A stretch of DNA of 64,000 nt from Leuctra nigra (Eukaryota > Arthropoda > Insecta > Plecoptera > Leuctridae), in the NCBI GenBank assembly GCA_934045905.1, contig OW203769.1, positions 1,302,001 through 1,366,000 of the forward strand, given 5' to 3'. Positions 23,263 through 35,114 of the stretch are shown here, piece after piece; positions within the stretch are counted from its first letter, which is position 1; each line of letters begins with the position of its first letter. Position numbers and translations under genes: made by a program. The notes beneath the pieces are model-generated. The model saw only the letters and a program-made list of their open reading frames with translations, made no database searches and was not told the DNA's origin.

Positions 23263-25641
23263 ACCCTTCAACCATTGGGAGCTAGAATCTGCCATCCAGG
23301 AGTCTCGTGACAGCGCACCTGGACCTGACCAAATCCACAATCGGATGCTGAGGAATCTCTCTCCTGAGGCGGTGTCCCACATCCTGAATGTGCTCAATAA
23401 CATCTGGATTAGCGAAGCTTTCCCAGACTCTTGGTGTGAGGCGACGCTAATCGCTATCTTAAAGCCAGGCAAAGATCGCCGTCAGCCATCCAGCTATAGA
23501 CCAATATCTTTAACTTGCGCTTTATGTAAAATATTGGAACGCATGGCCAACCGTCGACTCGTATGGGTCCTCGAGCGACGGAACCTGATAGCTCCTAGTC
23601 AATGCGGTTTCCGCAAGAACAGGTCAACACTCGACCACTTAGTGAACTTGGAGACAGCCATTCAAAACGCGTTCCTATCTCGACAACATTTACTAGCGGT
23701 CTTCTTTGATCTCGAGAAGGCCTATGACACGACATGGAGGCATGGGATTCTCTGAACGTTGCACGAGTGGGGATTCAGAGGTCACCTGCCCTCTTTTATT
23801 GAGAACTTCCTTAGTAATAGAAAGTTCCAGGTACGAGTGGCAGGTACCACCTCATCCCTACAAGTGTTGGAAAACGGAGTACCCCAAGGCTCCGTTCTAA
23901 GTTGCTCCTTGTTCCTGATTGCAATCAACGGAATCGCATCATGCATTAACAGGCCTGTTCAACACTCACTGTTTGTCGACGACATTGCGATTTTTGTAAA
24001 GTCGGCTAAATTGAGTTCCGCTTAACGTCAGATTCAGTTAACGGTCAACCGACTTATGCGCTGGGCGGATGACAACGGCTTTAGGTTCTCCACTAGCAAG
24101 ACAAGCTGCATTAATTTTCATCGGCTTAGAGGCCTTCATCCTGAGCCCACCCTGACGATGGCAGGTACAACAATTCCTTGTGTTGATAAGTCAGGTTTCT
24201 CGGCTTGATGCTAGACAGCAAGCTAACGTGGAAACCTCATTTACAGCAACTGAAAACCAAATGTATGAAGACCATGAATATCCTGAGAGTGCTCAGCGGT
24301 ACATCGTGGCGCGCTGACCGAACTGTTATGCTCAGGGTATACCGAGCACTGATTCGGTCACGCCTTGATTACGGGTGCATTGTATATTCTTCAGCAAGGC
24401 CAACTATTCTAAAATCCATAGATCCGGTGCACAACGCAGACATAAGGCTGGCAATAGGAGCTTTTCGTTAAAGCCCAGTGACCAGCCAGTGCTGCGAGTC
24501 CGGAGAGCCACCATTAGATGTCAGGAGAGGTTACCTCCTTAGCTGATACGCATCAAAGATTAAGGCCATGATAACACATCCAACACACGGCACCATCTTC
24601 CGCCCAGCATACGAGCTGACCTACTTAAACAGGCCAGCGGTCACAAGACCTGTTGGTATAAGGTGGAGCGAGCTGCTTCAAGAAACTGACATCTCTCTGC
24701 CTACCATCCAGCAGATTGGTGTCAGCGAAGTAGCTCCCTGGACTGTGCCCAGACCTAAGTGCCTTCTGCACCTGACACAGTTCCCCAAGTCAACGACTCC
24801 ACCTGCCATGTACCAGCAAATGTTTTTATCCATATATGACCTATATCCTGACTATGCGAAAGTGTATACTGACGGTTCAAAACTTAACGACGCTGTTGGA
24901 TGTGCGTACGTACTCGATGGCACGCAAGTGTTTCAAGCTAAACTCACTTTGCAGTGTTTTTACATCAGAGATGTATGCAATCCTTCGAGCCCTTAATTTT
25001 ATTAAACGTGACGACCTAACTAGATTTCTGATATGCTCTGATTCTCTTAGCTCTATTCATACATTACAAACATTGTACTCTAAGGATCTCCTCGTACAAC
25101 AAATACACGGTGCTCTCCTTGACCTCCACCTACAAGGGACAGACGTCTTATTCTGCTGGGTCCCAGGTCACTCTGGGATCCTAGGGAACGACCGAGCCGA
25201 TAAAGCAGCTAAAGAAGCAGCAGCAAAGAATCACACAGATTATAGATCCGTCCCAGCATCAGACTTGAAAATACTATTAAAGAGAGAGTCCACGAAGATG
25301 TGGCAGTCTTCATGGGACAATCTCTTGGACAATAAACTGAAATCGATAAAACCCCGCGTCGGTCCATGGCACTCGTCAGCACGTCGATCTCGGAAGGAGG
25401 AGGTCGTCGTCGCTCGACTCCGAATTGGCCACACACGCTTGACCCACGGGTATATCATGAATAGAGAGGAACAGCCACAGTGTGACACCTGTGGTGTTCC
25501 TCTAACAGTCCATCACATGCTGATGAACGCTGTCAAGAATGCCGTCGACATCGTCTCGCGAGTGATCTTAGCGAGGTGCTCGGAGACGATGATAAATCTA
25601 TTGATAAGCTTATCAACTTCTTGAAGGACACTGGGATCTAA
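23262..25641 (+). pseudogene. non-LTR retrotransposon ORF2 fragment (reverse transcriptase, RNase H), decayed
   Basis: This is the 3' part of a LINE polyprotein. Reverse-transcriptase blocks are clear: APGPDQIHNRML, SSYRPISLTCALCKILERM, QCGFRKNRSTLDHL, FFDLEKAYDTTW, GVPQGSVLS, and the catalytic FVDD (23972-23983, in place of YADD). An RNase H domain follows with its four acidic positions: D in VYTDGSK (24871), E in TSEMYAIL (24968), D in ICSDS (25040) and D in NDRADKAA (25199). A Cys-Cys-His-His segment (CDTCGVPLTVHH) comes near the end. The copy is dead: a stop at 23753, further stops, and several frame changes, including one inside RNase H at about 24950. The 5' part with the endonuclease is missing. 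RNase H after the RT points to the I/Nimb-like part of the LINE tree (inference). The natural end is ...DTGI-stop, with the stop TAA at 25639-25641. Confidence 0.9.
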
Positions 25642-26102
25642 AGCTGGGTTCCCATACTTCGCTTTCATTTCGCATTCGGTTCGCTTTCGCGTCGCGAAGT
25701 TTGTAGTCGTTTCCATAATTTCTGTTTCGCGCGTTTCGCGTATCCATGGATACGCGATACATAAATAGTATTCTGCCAAAAGTTAAAAACAAAATGACGA
25801 ATAATAATCAGATAATAAGCAAGAAAGGCAAGAAAATGCGGAAAAAGTAAAACTTGAAAGTTGAAACGTCAAAACGTCAAAACATATGTTCATTAATCGA
25901 ATATCGAATATAAGCTCGAGGTCGACCGGAAATGGAGATTCGATATATCGCATCACTTCCGGTTTTCGCGCGTTATGATTTCGTCAAAGTTGAAGTTGGT
26001 CCAACATTTTTGCATTTCGGAGACGATTTTCTGTGTTAAAAGGTAGCCATTTTGCGAAAGCGAACCGAATGCGAAATAAAAGCGAAGTATGGGAACCCAG
26101 CT
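25642..26102. mobile_element. 461-bp MITE, TAA target duplication (Harbinger-like)
   Basis: Terminal inverted repeats of about 46 bases open with 'agctgggttcccatacttcg' and close with its reverse complement. It is flanked on both sides by TAA (25639-25641 and 26103-26105). A 3-bp TWA duplication is typical of PIF/Harbinger elements. The LINE 3' sequence resumes directly after it. The name 'Harbinger-like' rests only on the duplication and structure. Confidence 0.85.
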
Positions 26103-26472
26103 TAAGACGATATCTAGTTACGCACAGCCCCACGCTGTAAGATGTTTTAATCACAGACACGTAGTTAGTTATAGTTTTTAGATCAGCCAGGGCCAGTATT
26201 TATAAACACGGTACCTGGCTAAATATGACTTCAGTTTTTACTGCAACACCAACTACAAATATCTTATCCAGACTTGACACTATATATTACATGGCTGACT
26301 CGCACTAGCTTAATATCTAGTTGATTTTAAACAACATGACTATTTTATACACCATGACTTTGGATAACGATATATCTGTTCATTTTATTACAACTCCTAG
26401 TTGTATGACTTGACTGGCGCTAATAACCTCGCTGTTGAGCGCCATCAACCATAATATCTATCTATCTATCGA
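26103..26472 (+). repeat. LINE 3' untranslated region
   Basis: Continuation of the LINE after the MITE, ending in a hairpin-forming 'ggcgctaataacctcgctg' / 'ttgagcgcc' and a short TATC run. A terminal GGCGC hairpin followed by a simple-repeat tail is a common LINE 3' end. Confidence 0.65.
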
Positions 26473-27194
26473 TCCCTCCGGAACTTCCGAATTCGTATTC
26501 CATGCCATGTTTTTATTAAATTTGTTTCCATTGGCGCTTCGAGATACTGCATTACGATCCTTACAGTTTCCACAATTAAAACACAGTGGAGAGCTGCATT
26601 TGCATAGCAGTTATAACGGTCATTTATCAACACATAACGGTCATCAACACAAAAAATTTAACATTATGCTGTAAATTGTTTAAACCTTACTATTCACTGG
26701 AAATTTGTTTTTTCCTCGCGACGTCTTCCTTCCTCAACTTTAAGATGGTACTCACATTGCCTTACAAATACAGTTAGTGTGTGAATGGCTGTGTCAGGCA
26801 ACGTTCGCTTGTTAGGCACACTTACACACGTCTAAAAGTCTAACGCTATTAATAGGTTTCTATTATTTCTTCGACCACTTGATGAATTATTCATATGGAG
26901 TAGGTATCTACGTTCTACCACCTATCAGTTTGTTAAATTCAGTTATCAATTTGAAAAATATTTGGGGGGCTGCAATGTTCATCCAGTATGAACACTATGT
27001 TCCGACAACTTCGTTAATATCTACCATTAGATGACTTATTGAGCGAACATCTGATATCCGTGTGATCCTTATCAGTCAGGTCATGTCTGAACACAAAGAT
27101 GTATTGCACTGCACAGCATTATCAGTAACAATAGATAATGAAACGCCAATATACTGTGTCATTTTCTCAAGAATCAATGGAATAGAACTATATA
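26473..27194. other. no gene seen
   Basis: AT-rich. Open frames at 26435 and 26586 show no domain. Confidence 0.5.
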
Positions 27195-27218
27195 TTTGTA
27201 TATATGTATATATATATG

Positions 27219-27255
<37 letters not shown>

Positions 27256-27260
27256 ATAGA
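27195..27260. repeat. (TA)n microsatellite
   Basis: Near-pure TA run preceded by TATG/TATA steps. Confidence 0.9.
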
Positions 27261-27506
27261 ACTATATAAAATATATAATCACTAATATGAAATCAACATC
27301 TATACTTTATGTTAACTATAATTAACTTAAAAATAATTCCAATTCTTAACAAATACGTTAACCAAAAAGAAAACTATTGAAACTTAATCGACAGAAAAGC
27401 GAAATCACCTTATTAAACCAGATACAATGCAATACAGCTTGCAAAAAACTTGATATTTTAAATTTTTTCAAAGTGTCAATAGCAAAAAACTAAATGATGC
27501 GTTTGA
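27261..27506. other. no gene seen
   Basis: AT-rich spacer. Confidence 0.4.
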
Positions 27507-27674
27507 ATTACTTGATTTATTCTGTATTTCACTGCGTATGTGTTTTTAAAGCTAAATCATGATAATACGTGTGATCTATTCCGTGATTCATAATTCCTAT
27601 TTCAAACACAAGATTGTGAACAAAACTTCAACACAAATAGCGCCCGTTTCATTCAGTGTCAATAGCAAATAAAA
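27507..27674 (+). repeat. family E, left part (split by Helitron-like insertion)
   Basis: Aligns with the left half of 21998-22345 and stops at the CTAG end of the insertion. Confidence 0.75.
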
Positions 27675-28999
27675 CTAGGAAAACGCTCAGTGTAACGCGT
27701 TGATGAGCGAGCACGGGTACGTGCAAATTCTCGAACCGGAAATGCGTACACAACGCACAGAAAACATATACATCCATATGGAATTGATTATGATATCAAC
27801 TTAAAAGTGTATGCTTTTCATCGAAACTTTAAAATAGCATCTAAGCACCTGGTTCATAAAGCAAATCAGAATCAATTTTCAATTGGCACTGGAAAACATT
27901 CATTTCGATACTTCATTACTGACAGATATTAAAAATGTAAATAACTTCATACGTTCTTAACTGATTGGGATGAAATTTTGTAAAATAAGAGACAATATTG
28001 GTCTTAATGATCATGCAAAATATGAGTTTGATCAGAATTATCGAAGACCGTTTTCATTTTTCAGCCTATCAGGAGATTATTATTTAAATTTTAACCAATG
28101 AATCTGAGTAACGCGTTGATGAGCGAGCACGGATACGCGCAACACCTCGAACCGAAATTCTGTCTATCGAAAATGTCATTAAAAGCCAATAATTCTAAAA
28201 TTTCGCCACAGATTTGTATAGAAATCTCAAAACATTCCTAAAATATTGGTCCAAATAACCATGCAAAGCTTTAAGTTGATCAATTGAACCTTTATGATTG
28301 AACTGTTCCGTGTTAATTTTCAAAAATCACAGGATCTCCTTCAAAAAATATACCTGAGACCACTCATATGATATAAGTGTGTCTACACAATATCAGATCG
28401 ACTGTTGAACGGTCATTATCAGTTTCATTTGCGTTTGAAAGTTTCTGCTCTAACTACCTTGCCTTGAACTGAAGAGTCGAAGTCGCCGTGAATTTGACAG
28501 CCAACACGCTAATAGTCCGTAAAATGTCAATAACGTTTGGATTTAAACACAGATTAGTATGAAAATTGTCAAAAATGCAGATAATGTTGGACCCAACCAT
28601 CATGCGAAGTTATAAGTTGATCGTTCAATCGGTTATAGTTTAAATTTCTAAAAACACAGGAAAGATGGTTTTAAATTTTAACCAATGGGAGAATTTGGCT
28701 GAAACTTTGTTTGATTGGGTACAATGTTGGGGGTAATGACTTGTCAAAATTTCAATTTGATCAAAACAACCAATCGAAAGTTAATTTTTTTTAAATTTGA
28801 ACCAATCAATGGATTTCAAAAAAATTAGGGTCTGCAACAATCAGAAATGTTACGTACATGTGTGCAAAATTTCAGCTCGATCGAAGAAAAACTCTGACCT
28901 GTATATCGTCAGTAACAGAAAAAAAAAAAAAAAAAAAAAAAAAAAAACAGAGGTCCGTGCCAAAAGAGCCAAATGGAGACGCTCGCTTCGCTCGCTCAA
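27675..28999 (-). mobile_element. Helitron/Helentron-like non-autonomous element, 1325 bp
   Basis: Read on the minus strand the element starts TTGAGCGAGCGAAGCGAGCG and ends with a hairpin (CGCTCA ... TGAGCG around an AACGCGTT loop), then TTTTC and CTAG. A hairpin a few bases upstream of a CTRR end, no inverted repeats and no visible target duplication are Helitron hallmarks. The ends are defined by comparison with the unsplit family E copy at 21998-22345. The interior repeats phrases such as 'accaatgggaggatttggct' and 'gtgcaaaatttcag' and has an A run at about 28920-28946. No Rep/helicase is encoded. The 5' end is TT rather than the classical TC, closer to what I recall of Helentrons. Confidence 0.7.
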
Positions 29000-29168
29000 C
29001 AAGCTAATGAATGACGTGATTCATCCGTATTTCTTGCGCATGCGCTGTTTGAAGTCTGAAACGTGATAATACGTGGGATTTAATCCGTGTTTCATGTTTT
29101 ATATTTCAAACACAAGACTGTGGCAAGAAGCTGGCGCTGGTGTTTCAGATAATCCGCGGTGACCTCGC
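29000..29168 (+). repeat. family E, right part
   Basis: Resumes the alignment with 22196-22345 after the Helitron-like insertion and ends at 'ccgcggtgacctcg'. Confidence 0.75.
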
Positions 29169-29893
29169 CGCGGGTTTAAACTCGAATGGTTTAAAGTTAA
29201 TATTTGAATTGTAAGTACGCTGGATCCATGTGGTCAACCTTTTTTAAAAGTACACCCATCAATTAAGTGATTTTCTCTTTGTAGTTCTGAGATACGATGT
29301 TGAACATTGAAACAAATATTTAAATGTTTTCATTATAACTACATAATCCTTATTGGCACTATATGTGCCCTCCCAAATTCTGTGATCAAAACCATGGTTT
29401 CATAAACGCACTGAATCAGACTGCAAAATACAAAATAGTAAATTCAATACGACGATATCATTTAAGTTTAAACATGCGTATTCTGAATTAATTCATTTAT
29501 GTAATGAATATGGCCATTCAAAGCGATGGTTCATCCTTTCATTCTACTTTACCTAGTACATATTAGTTAGAAAGGGATGAAAGGGAAAGGGATGTTTCCG
29601 CTTGTGCTAGCTCTCACCTTGTACTTGCCGCTTGAGAGCCGCAGCAGCTTTGTGGGCACAAACAAACGTGTTTGAGTCAAACGTGCACATCAACGTGTTA
29701 CTCATAGCGTGTCCCTGGTGTTACAGTGAACGTGATACTTGAAACTTATGACATTATTTAAATACTTACATGATTATGCTCTCACCTAATTCAAAGCAAA
29801 CGTACCAACAATATCGGGAAACCCTGTCTCTCAAAGATAGTAATCCATTGTTTGCTGCAGCTCTAACTGCGATGGCCAACGAATTAGCGGCAG
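29169..29893. other. no gene seen
   Basis: AT-rich with no recognised signal. Confidence 0.5.
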
Positions 29894-30179
29894 CATAGAC
29901 ATTTATACTCACTGCGTTCGAGATATGCATCTAGCATGGCGACGTGGGAACCTATGCTTGACCTCTATGCGGCATCCATGTTGCGGTACATACTATTTGT
30001 TTACATTCTGTCAGTGCGTCAAAACGTGGTAGAAATCATGGCAGATTGCCAATCCTTCAAACAATACCGCAACATGGCTGCTATTGCTTAGCATGACGTC
30101 ACGGCCTAGGAACCACCTTGGGTACGCCTGTCCAACCCGTAGATGCATATCTCGAACGCAGTGAGTATAAATGTCTATG
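29894..30179. mobile_element. 286-bp MITE, 7-bp target duplication (hAT-like)
   Basis: Inverted ends of about 40 bases start 'catagacatttatactcact' and continue 'gcgttcgagatatgcatcta'. They are flanked by direct 'gcggcag' at 29887-29893 and 30180-30186. Duplications of 7-8 bp fit hAT-type MITEs. The interior is a second, weaker palindrome and is non-coding. Confidence 0.85.
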
Positions 30180-30186
30180 GCGGCAG

Positions 30187-31297
30187 AGCGCAAAGGAATT
30201 TGCTCAATCGAGTTATGATTTTGTACATTGTGCTGATGCTAATATTGAATCGATCAGGAATGTCTCTGTACGATGCCGCCTTATGGCCAACAAACCAGTG
30301 GTAAGTATGTACATGCTTACGTGCAGTGATTGGCTGCTTTCCGTGCAGTGATTTATACCAGCAATTAGTTGAATAGCCTGCATTTCACTGCAACTTTGTA
30401 ACGATCTGTTTCTGGGTGGCATTGCTTCCCCATAAAGTTAGCATTCCTGTTACTAATGCTAAGTGAAGATCGGTTGTCCATTTGTACTCTAATACTGTCC
30501 TACTTTTGCAATATTGTTTTAAAAACAACAAATTACCTCTCTGTTAAATTAGTGTATGTAAGTAACCCAAATGAACACAATAATAACAATAATTTTTAAA
30601 TGGTTTGTCAACTGTATTAAATCAAGGCATAGGCAGTAGAGAAACAAAATCAGAAACGCTTAAAGTGAACTTTCACAAAAGTTGCGAATGTATTTCCCTG
30701 CTTTGTCGAGAGTCAGTAGGTAATCTCAATAATACTACTTCTTTCATGAATGAGGTAGTTGAATGATAACTTTTAGATTTTGAGGTCTGAGGTAACCCTG
30801 AGGTTGTAGTAAATGTATTTTACTATGTATCCTAATTCTTAATGCTATATGGGGTTAACATTTCCACCAAAGATAATTCATAACATATTTACACATTATG
30901 AGCTACAAGGAACATAGTTCTAAAAATAATTGAACTAAAATTAGAATTGTATCTCTAGCAGCTTTCTGGTACATGTTGATCGAGTCATCTAGTGAAATTA
31001 TTAACAAATTATGCAATCGAATTTTTATTTATTCAGATTAAGATTTATCTAGGTTTCTCAATCCACTTTCCACTTTGCCAGAAAATTCAGAAAATTCTGT
31101 CCTGTTCTACAAAATTCTGTTTCATCATACCTATATAATTGATTCTGAAGATACAAACTAAAAAATATTAAATATAATTATCACTAAATATGTATGATAA
31201 AAATGGTAAGTATTTTAAAATATCAACTCAACATTTTGATTGTAGTCAGAATTATCAAGTACATGCAAATAGTTGCGAGAACCAAATGTTGCATATA
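30187..31297. other. no gene seen
   Basis: AT-rich. I find no coding, RNA or repeat feature. Confidence 0.5.
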
Positions 31298-33061
31298 GGG
31301 GAGACCGGGGCTAGTTGGCACAGGGGGTAAGTTGACTCAGAGCCTATAACTCGCGATATTAGTGACTTAGGATCTCAAGATTGTGTGACATAATTACTAG
31401 CCGCTCCCCGCACCTGCCAGTCCTTAGTTCACGACGATCGGTCACCACCTCGCGATTCTACAGCAGTTTGAAGTTTTCGAGGGTAAGAACCAACTATTTT
31501 TTCTAATGAAACTTTCCTGTTTACTCTTGAAGTATTAATTTTATCGAAAATCCAAGAATTTACTTTCAGCAGAATGATTCAAGGTTTCAAATGACATAGA
31601 GTTTTAGTTCCTACGCACAGAAATGAATTTTATAACCTCACTCAAACACAAAATTTCATATCGGGGCTAGTTGGCACAAAATATGTGCCAACTTGCCCCT
31701 TTGGTTTGTAAGGTTAGAATGTGTTTGACAGATGGCCAGCCTAATTGAATTTTTACAATATTATTATGTTTTATAGATCATGAGAGTCTACAAGAGAAAG
31801 ACAGACCATGGGAAGACTCCACATCATATCATACTTCAGGCTGTAAGGAGCGTGAAGACAGGAAAGTCAATAAGAAGCGTTGCGAAGGGCTTCGAAATAC
31901 CTTTCAGAACTCTTGCACGGTATTGTTCTAAAATAACAGCTGAAGAGTTGGATCAAGGCGCTGGCAAATTTGGATATTCAAAGGCAAGACAAGTCTTTAG
32001 TGACAGTGATGAGAAAGCTCTTGTTAAGTATATAATTAATGCATCCAATATATACTACGGTTTGTCTCCCAAAGAAGTTCGAAAGCTCGCTTTTCAATAT
32101 GCTTCTGCAAATGAGGTAAAAATACCACAAAATTGGTCTGAAATGCAAATGGCTGGTGCAGACTGGTTCACTTCCTTTATCAAAAGAAATAAAACGCTGT
32201 CAATAAGAACGCCCGAAGCCACCAGCTTAGCTCGAGCGTCGAGCTTTAACAGAACGAACGCGAACGCATTCTTCGACAACCTTTTAACGGTAATGAATCG
32301 CCATAAATTCAGGCCAGGTGATATCTGGAACGTAGATGAAACCGGTGTCACTACAGTACAAAAGCCAAACAAAGTCGTTGCTCGAAAGGGATGGAAACAG
32401 ATTGGAAAAAATGACGTCTGCGGAACGAGGAACTCTTGTGACCGTAACGGTGGCAGTTTCCGCTGGGGGAAACAGTATCCCCCCATTTTTTATTTTTCCT
32501 CGGGTAAGATATCATAATCATTTAAATGATAAATGATTAATGATTAAATGATACATCATCTAGGAAATAACAGGTAGGTAGGTATTTTCTTTTATAAATT
32601 GCAGATATACATTGAGGTTATGGTGTACCTACAACCTTGCAAGTGATATTGTCACTTATACTGTATCCACTTTAATAACATATAATTTTAAAATTATCTA
32701 CAAAAGATATGCTTTCATTTCATACTTATTACAAGTGTATCTATACTTATTCAATATCAAATATAATTAAAATAAAAAAGTATGTGCTTTTAAGCATTTT
32801 TCCATATAACTTAACCAGGGCCAACATACCCCAAGTACTGTGCCAACTTACCCCGAAATTGGGGCAAGGTGGCACACCGATTTCACGTGACTAAATGTTT
32901 ATTTTAAATTTATTGGTAAGTTAAAAACCATCATTTCCACTGTTTTTACGATCCCAAAACATGAGGGTACAATTAACAATCAAGACATATACGATAACTC
33001 TCAGGGTTTATTCAGAAAAACATAAAATGTAAAAAGTGTGCCAACTAGCCCCGGTCTCCCC
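31298..33061 (+). mobile_element. pogo/Tigger-type DNA transposon, complete ends, 1764 bp
   Basis: Inverted termini 'ggggagaccggggctagttg' (continuing gcac) are flanked by TA on both sides (31296-31297, 33062-33063), the Tc1/mariner duplication. Internal copies of the 'gtgccaactt(g/a)cccc' motif sit near 31690 and 32840, probably subterminal transposase-binding repeats. It carries the broken transposase at 31780-32536. The element is too short for a full ~500-residue pogo transposase, so it is an internally deleted copy. Confidence 0.9.
31780..32536 (+). pseudogene. pogo/Tigger transposase, frameshifted and 3'-deleted
   Basis: The start MRVYKRKTDHGK opens a psq-type helix-turn-helix (AVRSVKTGKSIRSVAKGF, FRTLARYC). 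A CENP-B-type second HTH follows (FSDSDEKALVKYI ... WFTSFIKRNKTLSIRTPE). The DDE domain begins with the first catalytic Asp in DIWNVDETGVTTVQKP. In the A run at 32406-32411 the frame changes; in the next frame the protein continues MTSAERGTLVTVTVAVSAG then NSIPPFFIFPRVRY and stops. The second and third catalytic acids are absent, so it cannot catalyse transposition. The protein could still bind DNA if expressed, but there is no evidence that it is. It is centred in the TA-flanked element. Confidence 0.9.
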
Positions 33062-33092
33062 TACGCAAGGTAAGTGTCCGAGGCACTTAAGG

Positions 33093-33417
33093 CGACTCTT
33101 CCCCACGTGACCAGTTTGATGCTTACGTTTGATTTGACTAGCTTGTAAGCCCACAAGGTATGCCATTTATTTCACAGGAAAAATAGGGGTTACCTTTCAG
33201 TAAATTATATTTCTAGTGGTGATGACTACAATAATGCGGTTTATACTGAAGTTCATCACAAAAGATAGATCTAATGTAATTCATATGACACTTTAATAAT
33301 GAAAATTATTAACTTTATTTAAAAGGCTATGTGAATTACGAAGAAACGTCGACCAAAGACAGATTATCAGCCTGTGTTCAACTGGACAATACAAAGATAT
33401 TAAACACATACCTGTAA
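33093..33417. repeat. dispersed family C, copy
   Basis: Shares ordered phrases with 51797-52100: 'aaggc.actct.cc', 'acta..ataatgcgg', 'cgtcgacca', 'ggacaatac', 'acacatacctg.aatt'. Non-coding. Confidence 0.6.
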
Positions 33418-33770
33418 TTGAGCGAGCGAAGCGAGCGTCTCTCATCGTCTCCCATCGCGTGACGTCACGTGAATCGCTGCGAATCGTCGCTGAAAGTAGA
33501 ACCAACTTCAATAACCAACGCAGCGAATTTCTGATGCGGTGTTGTGCGCATGCGCGGTTACCGCTGAACCACCTCTGGACAAATGGGGGAGTCGGAAGTA
33601 CCATGACGCGACGGCGAAAACATCGCGATCATGGAAGACGGTGACTGAAAAATCGTGCCGCAAAGCAACATCGCGTTCATGGAAGGAGCACTTTAGTCGT
33701 TTTAAGAGTTTAGGATGGGTTATCAAAAGAGATTTTTGGAAAAAGTAGGTACATAAGTCATGAAACATGG
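33418..33770 (+). repeat. Helitron-like 5' terminus fragment and flank
   Basis: Begins TTGAGCGAGCGAAGCGAGCG like the other Helitron-like copies, then continues into unrelated GC-richer sequence. The small open frames here on both strands are not recognisable. Confidence 0.5.
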
Positions 33771-35114
33771 ATCTAGTGGAGCGGTCGCTCCACGCCAGCC
33801 AAGTCGTACGGCGCGCACACTCTCACACAACATACCGTTCAAACCTAAAGGCTGGAGCAACCCACTTTTACTGTAAGCATTAAAGTGGCATTTTCGGCCT
33901 ACTGGATCTCAAAATTGGAAAATCTCACATTGTTGCGAAATATCTTAATTTCGAGCTATGGCCCACCCCACCACATTTACCAAATTTGGGAACAATAGGT
34001 TATGCCGTTTGCGAGCTGGAGGACCGTGAAAACCGTGAAATTGTACGGCTTTCTTCAGATAATGATTATCCCCATAAAAAACACTCCGTGTAAAAAAAAC
34101 AGCCAAGTCTCTTCAACTAAAAAAAAATTATGAAATCTAAAAATTCTGCACTGAAACGTAGTGATATCAAAAAATGAGCCAAGTCAAAACTTTATTTGAA
34201 AATTAAAAAATACTTGGCGCATCGTGTAAATAAATAGCTAAGAAGTATAGGCTAGATATATATATACATATACTTATAGTATAGTATAGTACTTATATAC
34301 TTAAACGGTTCTGGTTTAAATTTCAAAAAGGACATGAAATATTTTTTTAAATTTTAACCAATGGGAGGATTTGGCTGAAAATTTGTAAAATAAGAGACAA
34401 TGTTGGTGTTAATTACCATGCAAAATATAAGGTCGATCACATTTGTCGAAGTCCATTTTCATTTTTCAGCCTATCAGTAGATGTTTATTTAAATTTCAAC
34501 CAATGAATAGATTTCAAAAAAATTAGGGTCTGCAAACAGAGAAGGTTGGTTTTACATATGTGCAAAATTTCAGATCGATCGGTGCAACGGTGCGACCTGT
34601 GTATTGGCTATTAGCAGCCAAAAACAAAAACAAAAAAAAAAAAAAAAAAAAAAAAAGGTCCGTGCCAAAAGAGCCAAAAGGAGACGCTCGCTTCGCTCGC
34701 TCAAAAATCACGGCCTACTGGGACAATTTGAAAGTTTCGAAACTTGTCTGTTCTTCCATGGGCTACACGTCTTGGCAAGTTGGCTACACTCTTGCTTCTC
34801 ATGTAATTTCTCTCAAAATACTGTCAAACATTAGTGAAACGGAGTTAATCCATCGATCAGGTATGTAGAATGTGATTTCGTATATTATTTGAACGAATTA
34901 TTGCTATAACTTACTTGAAAGTGGATATAAAGATTCGTGCTGACATTTTAACGTTTTGAAATGACAGTTCGATTATTTTCCATTGTCGGACATACAGGAC
35001 ACCCGGACACCCAGACATACGCGATATGCGCATGCGTAAATAGTGTACATTATGTATGAGGATTGTACGCGCGCCATACGACTTGGCTGGCGTGGAGCGA
35101 CCGCTCCACTAGAT
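33771..35114. mobile_element. hairpin-ended element (family BF), 46-bp inverted ends, 1344 bp
   Basis: The left end 'atctagtggagcggtcgctc' (continuing cacgccagccaagtcgta) is matched in reverse at 35069-35114. Each end contains the self-complementary 'gtggagcggtcgctccac', so each end can fold alone. Inside, in order: a short B-type segment with 'cattttcggcctactggatc', half of an F palindrome (about 34074-34308), a Helitron-like fragment (34309-34706), and unassigned sequence. Confidence 0.75.
34309..34706 (-). repeat. Helitron-like fragment (5' part)
   Basis: Same interior and TTGAGCGAGCG terminus (here as cgctcgcttcgctcgctcaa) as 28600-28999, including the A run and 'ggtccgtgccaaaagagcca'. 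The CTAG end is missing. Confidence 0.75.
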
